This document shows positions 1-7,090 of a stretch of DNA of 9,650 nucleotides, piece by piece. Origin of the DNA: an uncultured Capnocytophaga sp. (GTDB lineage Bacteria > Bacteroidota > Bacteroidia > Flavobacteriales > Flavobacteriaceae). A program made the position numbers and the translations under genes. The stretch spans positions 1 through 9,650 of the forward strand of contig CAJZFM010000060.1 of assembly GCA_915070235.1 (NCBI GenBank). The letters run 5' to 3'. Each line of letters opens with the position of its first letter. Position 1 is the first letter of the stretch. The notes under the pieces were generated by a model. The model did not search any database. It was given only the letters and a program-made list of their open reading frames with translations, and was not told where the DNA came from.

Positions 1-4
1 TATT

Positions 5-385
5 ATGAAGGAATTGAAGGAAAATTATCTGGAGCAAGTTGAAAAAGAACTGAAAGATATTAAAGAAGAAGAGAAGAATTATGAAATAACAGAAGTGATG
101 TTAAATAAGCAGGCTTCCGTTGCTAAAAATTTAATTGTTAAGCCGGAAATATTTGTTAAGCGCCTTCAAAAAATCAATATAAGCATTGCACCAAAATTAA
201 AGGAAGGAGTTATGGAACGTAAAAGAGTTATATTGAAAGAAAATGATACAATTCTAAGAGATACAGTTCCTTCAAGATACCTTATTTATAAAACAACAGA
301 TTACATATTTATCAAAGATGATGAAAAAAATAAAGTTATTATCAAACCTACTTCTGATATACAAGAAATATCTTTTACTCCTTAA
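5..385 (+). CDS. Hypothetical protein, possibly the C-terminal part of a larger protein cut by the window edge
   Basis: I do not recognise this 126-residue reading frame. The first ~30 residues are very rich in Lys and Glu (EKELKDIKEEEKN) and probably form an amphipathic helix or coiled coil. The rest is mixed, and the last ~50 residues look like beta strands (RYLIYKTTDYIFIKDD). There is no signal peptide or membrane segment. The frame is open to the left edge (only one codon precedes the ATG), so the ATG at 5 may be an internal Met of a longer gene. The DNA is AT-rich: 16 G/C in the 60 bases at 241-300. The PLD-like gene starts 37 bases downstream on the same strand, so the two may be co-transcribed. 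That the frame is real is supported by its length in AT-rich DNA; its function is unknown. Confidence 0.6.
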   Translation: MKELKENYLEQVEKELKDIKEEEKNYEITEVMLNKQASVAKNLIVKPEIFVKRLQKINISIAPKLKEGVMERKRVILKENDTILRDTVPSRYLIYKTTDYIFIKDDEKNKVIIKPTSDIQEISFTP

Positions 386-422
386 TGTATAAAACTAAGC
401 ACACTCTTAACAAAAACATACT

Positions 423-1037
423 ATGGACTTTTTAACAGGAAAACCACTATCGGATACTATTTATGATACTCTTTCTAGGGCAAGAAAAGAACTCATTATC
501 ATTTCCCCCAATATTCAGATAGATAGTTATTTGAGAGAGAGTATATTTAAACTACACATAAACAACCCTAAACTACATATTATTATAGGCTTTAAAAGCT
601 ATAAGGATGATAATATATTCGGTTTTAGAGGGAGTGGGTTAGAGTATTTTTTAAATTTTCCTAATCTTACATTGATATATATTCCTCAACTTAATGCTAA
701 GTATTATGCTAATGAACGCCAATCTGTTATTACTTCAATGGGTTTGTCTGGATTCCCTTTGACTAATAGTATTGAATTGGGGGTATTTACTCTTAGGAAA
801 TCTAACTTTTTGGGTAAAAATAGCTTTTATGAAACCTCTAAGAACACAATTATGGATATAATTGATAGTGGTTACACTGTTTTTGTAAAACGACCTTACT
901 ATGGGGTAAATTTTTTAGGATTTGGAAAAAAGCATACTGGTGATGCTGTATATCTTAATTTATTAGATGATGTAATGGCCAATAGAAGTATCGAACATGT
1001 AAGATATTCTTTTTTGATATCAAAATTTGAGAAATAG
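423..1037 (+). CDS. Phospholipase-D-like (PLDc_2-type) protein with a degenerate active site
   Basis: A 204-residue protein with one PLD-type domain, no signal peptide and no membrane segment. The layout fits the small single-motif PLD family, which usually dimerises to build one active site: a first beta-alpha-beta unit (residues 1-60, with ELIIISPNIQ at 23-32), a second strand (LTLIYIP, 82-88), then the motif region. Where the family has HxK(x)4(D/E), this protein has NAKYYANE at 91-98: Lys93 and Glu98 are kept and the His is Asn91. The following GSxN-like segment reads TSMGLS at 104-109, with Gly107 where relatives, as I recall them, have Asn. Glu118 in IELGV is typical. Family members include nucleases and lipid hydrolases, some in restriction-like contexts. 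With His and Asn lost, this copy may be non-catalytic, for example a binding or partner subunit. No clear promoter is seen in the 37-base gap before it. Confidence 0.7.
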   Translation: MDFLTGKPLSDTIYDTLSRARKELIIISPNIQIDSYLRESIFKLHINNPKLHIIIGFKSYKDDNIFGFRGSGLEYFLNFPNLTLIYIPQLNAKYYANERQSVITSMGLSGFPLTNSIELGVFTLRKSNFLGKNSFYETSKNTIMDIIDSGYTVFVKRPYYGVNFLGFGKKHTGDAVYLNLLDDVMANRSIEHVRYSFLISKFEK

Positions 1038-1070
1038 CATTTTATATTTACCTATCTATAAAAAATAACC

Positions 1071-1083
1071 TACCTTTTGCCCC
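1071..1083 (+). promoter_or_regulatory. Possible degenerate Bacteroidota promoter (TACCTTTTGCCCC)
   Basis: TACCTTTTGCCCC differs by one extra T from the TACCTTTGCCCC seen (minus strand, 7689-7700) before the lipoprotein gene, which matches the Bacteroidota -7 box TAnnTTTG. No convincing -33 TTG lies 17-23 bases upstream. It ends one base before the ATG of the secreted-protein relic, which is too close for a normal leader, so it may drive the operon at 1212 instead, or may itself be broken by the extra T. Confidence 0.35.
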
Positions 1084-1084
1084 T

Positions 1085-1199
1085 ATGAAAAGAAAATATA
1101 TTACTTTTCTTTTTACTTGTGGGTACTGACTTTTCTCAAATTAATAATTCTTTGTTTTATGGCAGTAGTGTAGGTGGTTTTAAAGTTCTAACAGACTAA
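1085..1199 (+). pseudogene. Frameshifted 5' remnant of a secreted-protein gene
   Basis: From the ATG at 1085 the frame stops at 1127-1129 after 14 codons. Removing one A from the run at 1088-1090/1091 region (AAA-AGA) gives MKENILLFFLLVGTDFSQ: a basic start, a hydrophobic core and an FS-Q end, the usual look of a flavobacterial type I signal peptide. That corrected frame continues for about 20 more residues (INNSLFYGSSVGG and beyond) to a TAA at 1197-1199, 12 bases before the next gene. The single-base slip is seen in the sequence; that it was once a longer secreted-protein gene is inferred, because 37 residues is too short for a normal secreted protein. It could instead be a short peptide gene with phase-variable expression. 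The family cannot be named from so little sequence. Confidence 0.45.
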
Positions 1200-1211
1200 A
1201 AAGTAAAAGAT

Positions 1212-1604
1212 ATGAAACAAAAACTCCGCAAATTAGTACATAAAGATAAGGAATATTTGTATCGGGTTGATACTGTTTATAATAGGAAAAGGGATCATAA
1301 CTCGTTACTTTCGGTGCGTATTTTCTTAAGTGGTGAGAAGAATACGCCCTTGTGTGTTGATTTTATCACCGTTGAAGATGAATTTATGGGGCAACCTCTG
1401 AATGGAAATATCAAATTGCTGAATAAAACTACACAAACCGAAGATAACATCAACCTCAATGAGCCTAAATATATACCCAAACTTATTGACTGGGGTACAG
1501 AACAAGGGTGGATAGGAAGTAATAAAATAGCTCCCCTCAATGGATTACTCTTTTTGCAGTTATTGGGTTATGATACTACTCCCTTACAAACAAAAGAAAG
1601 ATAA
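1212..1604 (+). CDS. Hypothetical protein, first gene of a four-gene operon
   Basis: A 130-residue soluble protein without signal peptide, membrane segment or catalytic motif that I can name. It starts with a basic stretch (MKQKLRKLVHKDKEYLYRV), followed by alternating strands (SLLSVRIFLSG, TPLCVDFITVEDEF). The central and C-terminal part has a LNEPKYIPKLIDWG segment and ends in a short helix (GLLFLQLLGYD). From memory, proteins of this type occur in Flavobacteriia next to a ~170-residue partner like the one that follows here; I cannot verify this. The stop codon shares its last A with the ATG of the next gene (TAATG), so the two are probably translationally coupled and made in similar amounts. 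The leader is A-rich (AAAAAGTAAAAGAT) without a Shine-Dalgarno sequence, as is usual in Bacteroidota. Confidence 0.75.
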   Translation: MKQKLRKLVHKDKEYLYRVDTVYNRKRDHNSLLSVRIFLSGEKNTPLCVDFITVEDEFMGQPLNGNIKLLNKTTQTEDNINLNEPKYIPKLIDWGTEQGWIGSNKIAPLNGLLFLQLLGYDTTPLQTKER

Positions 1605-2128
1605 TGATAGAAAAATCCTTTCCCTCTTATTTGCATAAAGAAGCTACTAAAATAGCAGACTTTTTACAGCAAAATGACCCTAAGGACTTTAGGACTGTAG
1701 GGACAGAGGTTGTTTGCCTCAATGGGGAATCTTTAGAGTTACCTCAAAGAGTCTATTTTGGGGAATACAATACCCAAAGTTTGACTTTAGTTCAGGAGCA
1801 AATGCTTAATTGCTTGTATTTGTGTCATTGCAACGGTCATTTAAGAGAACATTATCTAAGGGAATTATTGACTGTAAAAGAAGATTTTACATTGCCCTTT
1901 ATCGCTAAACTTTTTGGTGATTATGTCATAGAAATAGTAAAGGTGCTCCATAGCGAACTTCCCGATGTTACTCGTGATAAATTAAGGGATTTCTTTCGTG
2001 CAAATCCTCTCTACCAAAAGCGTGTAGAGAGTCGTATTGCCAGTTATTGGGATCTTTTCTATAGAAATACATACCCCAATTTCAAGAAATATGTAGGCTA
2101 CCAATTATTTCAAACCATTGTAAAATAA
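1604..2128 (+). CDS. Hypothetical protein, second gene of the operon
   Basis: A 174-residue soluble protein of unknown function, predicted mostly helical. The N-terminal part (SFPSYLHKEATKIADFLQQ) is followed by FRTVGTEVVCLNGESLELP, then a helical region and a C-terminal segment rich in aromatic residues (IASYWDLFYRNTYPNFKKY). Residues 70-83 contain a tight group of Cys and His (C70, C74, H75, C76, H79, H83); it could bind a metal, but I doubt it is conserved because relatives as I remember them lack it. The start is set by the one-base overlap with the preceding gene. The next gene begins 5 bases after the stop. Such pairs of small soluble proteins in Bacteroidota are often cargo or immunity genes in accessory loci, but nothing in the sequence proves that role. 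Confidence 0.75.
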   Translation: MIEKSFPSYLHKEATKIADFLQQNDPKDFRTVGTEVVCLNGESLELPQRVYFGEYNTQSLTLVQEQMLNCLYLCHCNGHLREHYLRELLTVKEDFTLPFIAKLFGDYVIEIVKVLHSELPDVTRDKLRDFFRANPLYQKRVESRIASYWDLFYRNTYPNFKKYVGYQLFQTIVK

Positions 2129-2133
2129 GAACT

Positions 2134-3264
2134 ATGTCCCCTTTCGTCACTCAAAAAGACCAAATCATCGCGCAAATGCGTGCGGAACTCTCAACAACTA
2201 TTGAGGAAGACCGTTATTATACAGAAGCAAATATTACCGACTGTAACGCACATTTGGAGGCTTTCTTGGCACAATTGGAAAAAGCAGACCAAGCTCCTGA
2301 TAAGCAAGCCTATCTCGCAGCAGCTATACAGACTCTCTGTGAACAACTTTCTACCTTCAACAACCCTGAGGAAGAAGAAATGCCTGAGTTCCTTTGGGGT
2401 TTTCTCTACAATGGTTATACGGTAGAGATTTCTAACTTTATCCGTGAAGCCGCTTTAGCGTATGGGTTTGAAGTACCTGCGCCTAAGGTGATTGCACTAC
2501 ACAATTGCACTTTAGAAGTAGGAGAGTATAATTGTTTTGCGGTAACCTTAGGAGCTGAAGAAAAAGATGAACCAACTTTTGTATCTTTGGAATATGACCC
2601 TCACGCACATCAGTTCTTCTTGGATGAAAACCCTTATGGTGATCCTTACCTCATTCCTATCTATAATTTGCGAATCAATACTGATGAGACCCAGCTCTCT
2701 TTTGAAGTCCTTTTAGAGGGAAGATACCAGCATTTTCAGCTAATAGCCCAATATCCACAAGATAAGCTATGGCTCAAAACGGTATATGACCTTCATACCC
2801 AGCGTGTGCTATTAGGTGAATATAAAAAGCCTTGGTCTCGTATCATCACCTTACATATAGAAGAGGGGCAGCTTAAAGAACTGCGCCCCATACAATATGA
2901 TGAAAGTGGAGAGGTAATTGATATTTTCCAAGAAAACGGCGGTTTTGATGTTTTCCCAATGGGAATCAATGAAAATGGCGAACTACAAGGCAAATACGTG
3001 ATTGCCGATACCAAGATTATTGAGGAAAAAGTATTCTTTGCCGACCATCGTACAGAGTGGCAACTTTATGAGTTAGGAGCTATCAGTATGCAAAAAGGTA
3101 AAATAACCCTTACCTCTACTGACAAACGCTATACTCGTGACAAGGAAGGCAAGTTACTCATTAAAGCTATCTCTCCTATATCTTTGAGTTATGAACTGAA
3201 AAACAGTGAGTTTGTATTGAACTTTGTTCAAGAGATACTTAACAAACAAGAAAAATCTATATAG
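2134..3264 (+). CDS. Hypothetical protein, helical N-terminal region plus beta-rich C-terminal region
   Basis: A 376-residue soluble protein with no signal peptide or membrane segment. Residues 1-115 are helical and acidic (AELSTTIEEDRYYTEANITDC near 17-37, an EEEE run at 79-82) and recall a small helical domain that occurs alone in other bacteria (an Asp/Glu-rich YYTE..I..C..LE.FL pattern). Residues 118-345 are beta-rich with many aromatic and acidic residues and a possible repeated unit around GQLKELRPIQYDESGE and GINENGELQGKY. I cannot name a family for this part. The gene lies 5 bases after its neighbour and the NYN gene begins 2 bases after its stop, so all four genes probably share one transcript. 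G+C is higher here than in genes 5-1037 (25 of 60 bases at 2461-2520). The function is unknown; a large scaffold or sensor partner of the NYN protein is one possibility. Confidence 0.75.
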   Translation: MSPFVTQKDQIIAQMRAELSTTIEEDRYYTEANITDCNAHLEAFLAQLEKADQAPDKQAYLAAAIQTLCEQLSTFNNPEEEEMPEFLWGFLYNGYTVEISNFIREAALAYGFEVPAPKVIALHNCTLEVGEYNCFAVTLGAEEKDEPTFVSLEYDPHAHQFFLDENPYGDPYLIPIYNLRINTDETQLSFEVLLEGRYQHFQLIAQYPQDKLWLKTVYDLHTQRVLLGEYKKPWSRIITLHIEEGQLKELRPIQYDESGEVIDIFQENGGFDVFPMGINENGELQGKYVIADTKIIEEKVFFADHRTEWQLYELGAISMQKGKITLTSTDKRYTRDKEGKLLIKAISPISLSYELKNSEFVLNFVQEILNKQEKSI

Positions 3265-3266
3265 TT

Positions 3267-4031
3267 ATGGAAACAAAAAACATTGCGATTCTGTTGGATA
3301 CGGATAATACGCAATTGGAGTACCTTCCTCATATCATAGAGGAAGTAAAGCAATATGGAAATCCGATTATCAAATGGGCTTTTGGCAACTGGACAAACTC
3401 CCAATTCAGCTCATGGAATGTCCCCTTGTCCAATCTTACCTTTAGGCTTATACAAAGCCCTACTCATGTAAAGGCTAAGAATACAACAGATATTTCCTTG
3501 GTTATCAGTGCAATGGATCTACTCTATACCCAACCCCATATTACAGGTTTTTGTATTGTCTCCAGTGATAGTGATTTTATGCAATTGGCTATGAAACTTA
3601 TAGAGAGCAACAAGTTTGTCATGGGAATAGGTAGAAAACAAACGCCTACGCCCTTTGTCAATGCGTGCCATGTATTCAAATATATAGACGATTTTGCCTA
3701 TCTTATTCCTGAACAATCCTCAGTGATAGAGGAACCTCAAAAAATAGTTGTTGAACCCCCTAAGGTAGAACCGCCAAAAGCAACTCCTGCTAAGCCCACT
3801 AAGACAGATGCCATGATTATTTTATTAAAACAAGCTGTAACAAATATGTTAGAGTCTGATGGCTTAGCTCAATTAGGCAAGGTTGCTCAAGAGATAAAAC
3901 GTTTAGCTCCTAATTTTATTCCTAAGGATTATGGATATATTAATTATGTAAAGATGTTTGAAGCCTTACCTACTCATTTTCAGGTGATTTTTCAAGAAAA
4001 TTCAAATTATCGTATCAAAATTAAGCAATAG
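3267..4031 (+). CDS. NYN-domain putative ribonuclease with C-terminal OST-HTH/LOTUS domain
   Basis: A 254-residue protein. Residues ~4-142 form a NYN (PIN-like, LabA-type) domain: the first strand ends in LLDTDN with Asp11 and Asp13, KNTTDISLVISAMDLLY at 71-87 carries Asp75 and Asp84, and CIVSSDSDF carries Asp101 and Asp103. These acidic residues coordinate Mg2+ in active PIN-fold ribonucleases. The position that is usually Asp in the relatives I recall (VIDAMD) is Ser81 here. A linker at ~148-180 is rich in Pro, Glu and Lys. Residues ~181-252 match the OST-HTH/LOTUS fold, an RNA-binding winged helix (the GLAQLGKVAQEI, FIPKDYGY and F-Q-V-IF segments). NYN-OST-HTH proteins are widespread in bacteria but poorly characterised; RNA cleavage is inferred. 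It is last in the operon, and its 3' end lies 9 bases from the stop of the convergent gene with no hairpin between. Confidence 0.88.
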   Translation: METKNIAILLDTDNTQLEYLPHIIEEVKQYGNPIIKWAFGNWTNSQFSSWNVPLSNLTFRLIQSPTHVKAKNTTDISLVISAMDLLYTQPHITGFCIVSSDSDFMQLAMKLIESNKFVMGIGRKQTPTPFVNACHVFKYIDDFAYLIPEQSSVIEEPQKIVVEPPKVEPPKATPAKPTKTDAMIILLKQAVTNMLESDGLAQLGKVAQEIKRLAPNFIPKDYGYINYVKMFEALPTHFQVIFQENSNYRIKIKQ

Positions 4032-4040
4032 CTTACCACA

Positions 4041-5708
4041 CTATTCCTCTTTTCCTATTTGTTCTAATATTCTATGAGTAATCAAATAAGTAGGCTTGAC
4101 CCCGATAAGGCCTAAGCCCCCTGAGGCTAAGGTGCTGCCTGTCTCCAAAGGGTTGTCGGAAGCGTAGTAGGCGTAGCGTACCTTGACATCATGGCGGATA
4201 CTCTTGCGAATCTTAGAGGCCGATTGTATGGCTTTCTGATAGTGTGCACCCTCCATTTCCAAGCCTATGACATTCCAAGTGGATTTGTGGAAGTAGGTCA
4301 GTACGTCCTTGTTCTGCAGGGAGGTACCCAATACGGTTACCATAGTCCCTTCAAAGACTCTGAGCCCGTTACCCTCAAAATCAGAAGTAGATAGCTCATT
4401 CTCAAAAGGATAGTTGTCCGCGGTTCCCTCAAAAATATGCGCATTAGGAATCATAATATCTCCCTTTTCACCTTCCAAAATCCCAGCCTTGCCCATGATA
4501 GAGACAGAGACAACGTTGAGGAAGGTACTCTTTTCCTCTGTTTTGTAAGGCTTGAGAAGCTCGTCTATGGTTTCATAAGCCTGCTCTCCGAAAGCATAGT
4601 CCATTACTAAGAGTACAGGAGCCTGCTCAGGAGTTGTTTTCTTAAAGAATTCATTCTCAGGAATGAGCGCCGTATCTACAATTTGCACGTCTATATTGGT
4701 GCCTGATTTGTCCTTGATAAATAGCATACCATGAGCAAGGGCATACTGGGTAACCTGCTCGCGGAGGGCGTGGTTTTTCTCCTCACTTAGAGCAATATAA
4801 GTATCCCAAGGCGTTTCTTCTTTTCTTTTGATATTCAGAGCCTTAGAAGCAAATAAAGCATTCATCACACTGTGCATATTGGCACTGATGATATGTAAGG
4901 GACGTTGTAAAAGGTTGTGTTGGCTTAGGGTCTCTTTGAGTGTGTTTGCCCAAATTTCCCCGTAGATATGATGTCCCAAGCGTTCCCTTAGGATAGGGGA
5001 GAAGGTAATCACCCGCTTGTTATCGGTGAGGATTTCCTCCAAAGCAATCTTGCCCAACCAGTAAATCACTTGTATAAAGCGTTCAGGATTTTTCTCCGAG
5101 GAGAGTTGATTGTAAGCAGGGAGAATTTCCTCAAAGGTACGTCCCAATACCTTACCTATGTGAATCAGTGCTAATTCACGTTCGGTTTGGGAGAGTTTTT
5201 TCTTTTGGGCGAGGAGTTCTATCTTTTCCCAATCGCGGCTGATCTTGTCGCTTTCCTCGTCCAAGACACTATGAGCAATCTTGTGAGACTCTATAAAAAG
5301 GAAAGTGAGGTGAGTGAGTATGTCATAGATATCGGAACGGCCACGAGTAATCTCAATATTCATTTGCTCATCGTCAATGCGATAACAATTTCTACGACGC
5401 TTGGGAGGGATAATAGGATCAAAATGAGAGCGGCGATACCCTTCGTCGGAAATCATATTGATAAATCGGCATTGTTCTATACCGATAGGCAGGCGATCCA
5501 AAACGTAAAGCAGGCCATTGAGTTCTGTTTGTCGCTGGGCAATACTTCCGTATATTTCAGGTCTGAGAAGCAAAAGAGATTCACGGAGGCTTTCGCCAGA
5601 GACCCCCATAGGCTTATAGAATCCTCGGTTGAATAGGTGGCGCATGGTTGTGTAGAGCTTTTCAATCGCATCGGTAGACTCCTGCGCGCGGCTTCGTTGT
5701 GTTTGCAT
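4041..5708 (-). CDS. DUF6909-like protein with C-terminal nucleoside-phosphorylase-like domain
   Basis: A 555-residue cytoplasmic protein. The first ~300 residues are helical (LYTTMRHLFNRGFYKP; RRSHFDPIIPPKRRRNCYR at 92-110) and match no enzyme that I recognise; the name DUF6909 is from memory. The last ~190 residues carry the hallmarks of the purine nucleoside phosphorylase/MTA nucleosidase fold: IMGKAGILEGEKGDIMIPNA at 404-423 resembles the substrate-binding loop and the following GD-IP strand, GLEMEGAHY at 482-490 matches the EMEGA motif (Glu486), and YYASDNP at 514-520 contains the SD pair whose Asp is the usual catalytic acid (Asp518). It probably binds a nucleoside or nucleotide; which one, and whether it cleaves it, is unknown. 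The ATG at 5706-5708 lies 16 bases after the mgtE stop, so it is the second gene of that operon. Confidence 0.78.
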   Translation of the reverse strand: MQTQRSRAQESTDAIEKLYTTMRHLFNRGFYKPMGVSGESLRESLLLLRPEIYGSIAQRQTELNGLLYVLDRLPIGIEQCRFINMISDEGYRRSHFDPIIPPKRRRNCYRIDDEQMNIEITRGRSDIYDILTHLTFLFIESHKIAHSVLDEESDKISRDWEKIELLAQKKKLSQTERELALIHIGKVLGRTFEEILPAYNQLSSEKNPERFIQVIYWLGKIALEEILTDNKRVITFSPILRERLGHHIYGEIWANTLKETLSQHNLLQRPLHIISANMHSVMNALFASKALNIKRKEETPWDTYIALSEEKNHALREQVTQYALAHGMLFIKDKSGTNIDVQIVDTALIPENEFFKKTTPEQAPVLLVMDYAFGEQAYETIDELLKPYKTEEKSTFLNVVSVSIMGKAGILEGEKGDIMIPNAHIFEGTADNYPFENELSTSDFEGNGLRVFEGTMVTVLGTSLQNKDVLTYFHKSTWNVIGLEMEGAHYQKAIQSASKIRKSIRHDVKVRYAYYASDNPLETGSTLASGGLGLIGVKPTYLITHRILEQIGKEE

Positions 5709-5724
5709 AGTAATACTGTTTTGT

Positions 5725-7080
5725 TTAGAAACCTAAGATAATTTTAGCAATCATAAAATAGATAAGAATCCCTAAGATATCATTGCTCGTGGTAATAAAG
5801 GGCCCTGTGGCTACCGCTGGGTCTATTCCACGGCTATGTAGGAAGATGGGGATAAAGGTACCAATGACAGCAGCATTGATAATTACGGTTACCAAGGCCG
5901 CACATACAGTGGCAGATTCCAAGTAAGAGCTACCAAAGACAAAATGGCTCATCATAAGTACTAAAGTAGCCAAAGCCAGTCCGTTGATAAGACCCAAGAG
6001 AAATTCCTTGAACAATCGTCCCAAAAGAGCCCCATCTATACTATTATTGGCCAATCCTTGTACCACGATAGCGGAGGATTGTACCCCTACGTTCCCCGCT
6101 GTGGATTGTATCAGAGGGATAAAGAGTAAAAGAGTAGGGAAGGAGGTTAGTCCATCCTGAAAGCCATTGATAATACTGGCAGCTCCTATTCCGCCAGCCA
6201 TTCCTATTAGTAACCAAGGCAGCCGTGCACGGGTGAGTTTCCAGATCGTATCATCGGCTTCTACATCCTCGGTGATCCCCGCTGCCATTTGGTAATCATG
6301 TTCGGCCTCTTCCTTGATGACATCCACAATATCGTCAATGGTGATACGCCCTACGAGGCGATGCATCTTATCCACTACAGGAATAGCTTCCAAGTTATAT
6401 TTTTGCATGACACGTGCCACCTCCTCGGGAGTATCATGAACGAATACAAAATCCACCTTAGGAATATAAATATCCCTAATATGAGCCCCTTGAGGCGAGG
6501 CGATTAAGTCCTTTAGCGAGAGGCGTCCCTTGAGCACTTCATTGTCATCCACTACATAGATAGAATGTACACGTGTCACATGTTGCCCTTGATTGCGTAT
6601 TTCTTTCATGCAAGTATCTACGTCCCAGTTTTCATTGACTTTGACCAGCTCCTTGGCCATGAGCCCCCCAGCGGTATCATCGTCATAGCGGAGTAGGTCT
6701 ACAATGTCCTGTGCATGTTCTTTGTCCTCAATATGGGAGAGGATTTGCGTTTGTCGCTCTTCAGGCAATTCGGCGATGAGGTAAGCTGCATCGTCGGTGT
6801 CCAACTCTTGTAAGTCTCGGGCGATCTCCTCATTGGAGAGGTTTTCCAAGATATGTTCCAAGACTTCTTCATCCACCTCAGTAAGGGTTTCAGAGGCTTT
6901 TTCACGGTTGAGGATACTGACCAAGTAAGCGGCCTCCTCCAATTCCAGTTCGCTGGTAATCTCCGCAATATCGGCAAAGTGGAGCGATTCAAGGTAGTCC
7001 TTGAGTTGCTGTTTCTGATCGGAGGCTATTAGCTCACGAATATGTTCAATAATCTCGTCGGTGAGTTTGAATACTTGCAT
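5725..7080 (-). CDS. mgtE: MgtE magnesium channel/transporter
   Basis: An inner-membrane Mg2+ channel of 451 residues, the usual length. Residues ~1-130 form the acidic cytoplasmic N domain of repeated helices (ELDTDDAAYLIAEL at 92-105). Two CBS domains follow at ~140-200 and ~205-262 (RVHSIYVVDD; AIPVVDKMHRLVGRITIDDI), which in this family sense cytoplasmic Mg2+ and close the pore. About five membrane helices span ~285-450. Pore motifs are present: QSTAGNVGVQSS at 325-336 and DPAVATGPFITTSNDILG at 420-437, where Asp434 in the ND pair is the likely ion-selectivity Asp. I chose the ATG at 7078-7080: a GTG at 7134 in the same frame would add 18 residues encoded by a non-coding-looking heptamer repeat (FTIHYSLFT). 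A Bacteroidota promoter lies at 7161-7191. The DUF6909-like gene follows 16 bases after the stop. Confidence 0.96.
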   Translation of the reverse strand: MQVFKLTDEIIEHIRELIASDQKQQLKDYLESLHFADIAEITSELELEEAAYLVSILNREKASETLTEVDEEVLEHILENLSNEEIARDLQELDTDDAAYLIAELPEERQTQILSHIEDKEHAQDIVDLLRYDDDTAGGLMAKELVKVNENWDVDTCMKEIRNQGQHVTRVHSIYVVDDNEVLKGRLSLKDLIASPQGAHIRDIYIPKVDFVFVHDTPEEVARVMQKYNLEAIPVVDKMHRLVGRITIDDIVDVIKEEAEHDYQMAAGITEDVEADDTIWKLTRARLPWLLIGMAGGIGAASIINGFQDGLTSFPTLLLFIPLIQSTAGNVGVQSSAIVVQGLANNSIDGALLGRLFKEFLLGLINGLALATLVLMMSHFVFGSSYLESATVCAALVTVIINAAVIGTFIPIFLHSRGIDPAVATGPFITTSNDILGILIYFMIAKIILGF

Positions 7081-7090
7081 CTCTTTTTTA

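Noticed and set aside
1295..1540. 81-codon minus-strand open frame
   Set aside because: It is opposite the first operon gene, has no promoter, and shows no recognisable protein features.
1811..1852. Possible zinc-binding Cys/His group in the 174-residue protein
   Set aside because: The spacing fits no known zinc motif and relatives as I recall them lack these residues; kept only as a remark.
1..4031. Complete known defence system, insertion sequence or integrase
   Set aside because: No transposase, integrase, terminal inverted repeats, helicase, methyltransferase or reverse transcriptase motif was seen on either strand.
5187..5636. 149-codon plus-strand open frame
   Set aside because: It lies wholly antisense to the DUF6909-like gene, which has recognisable motifs, and its translation has no domain or start signal.
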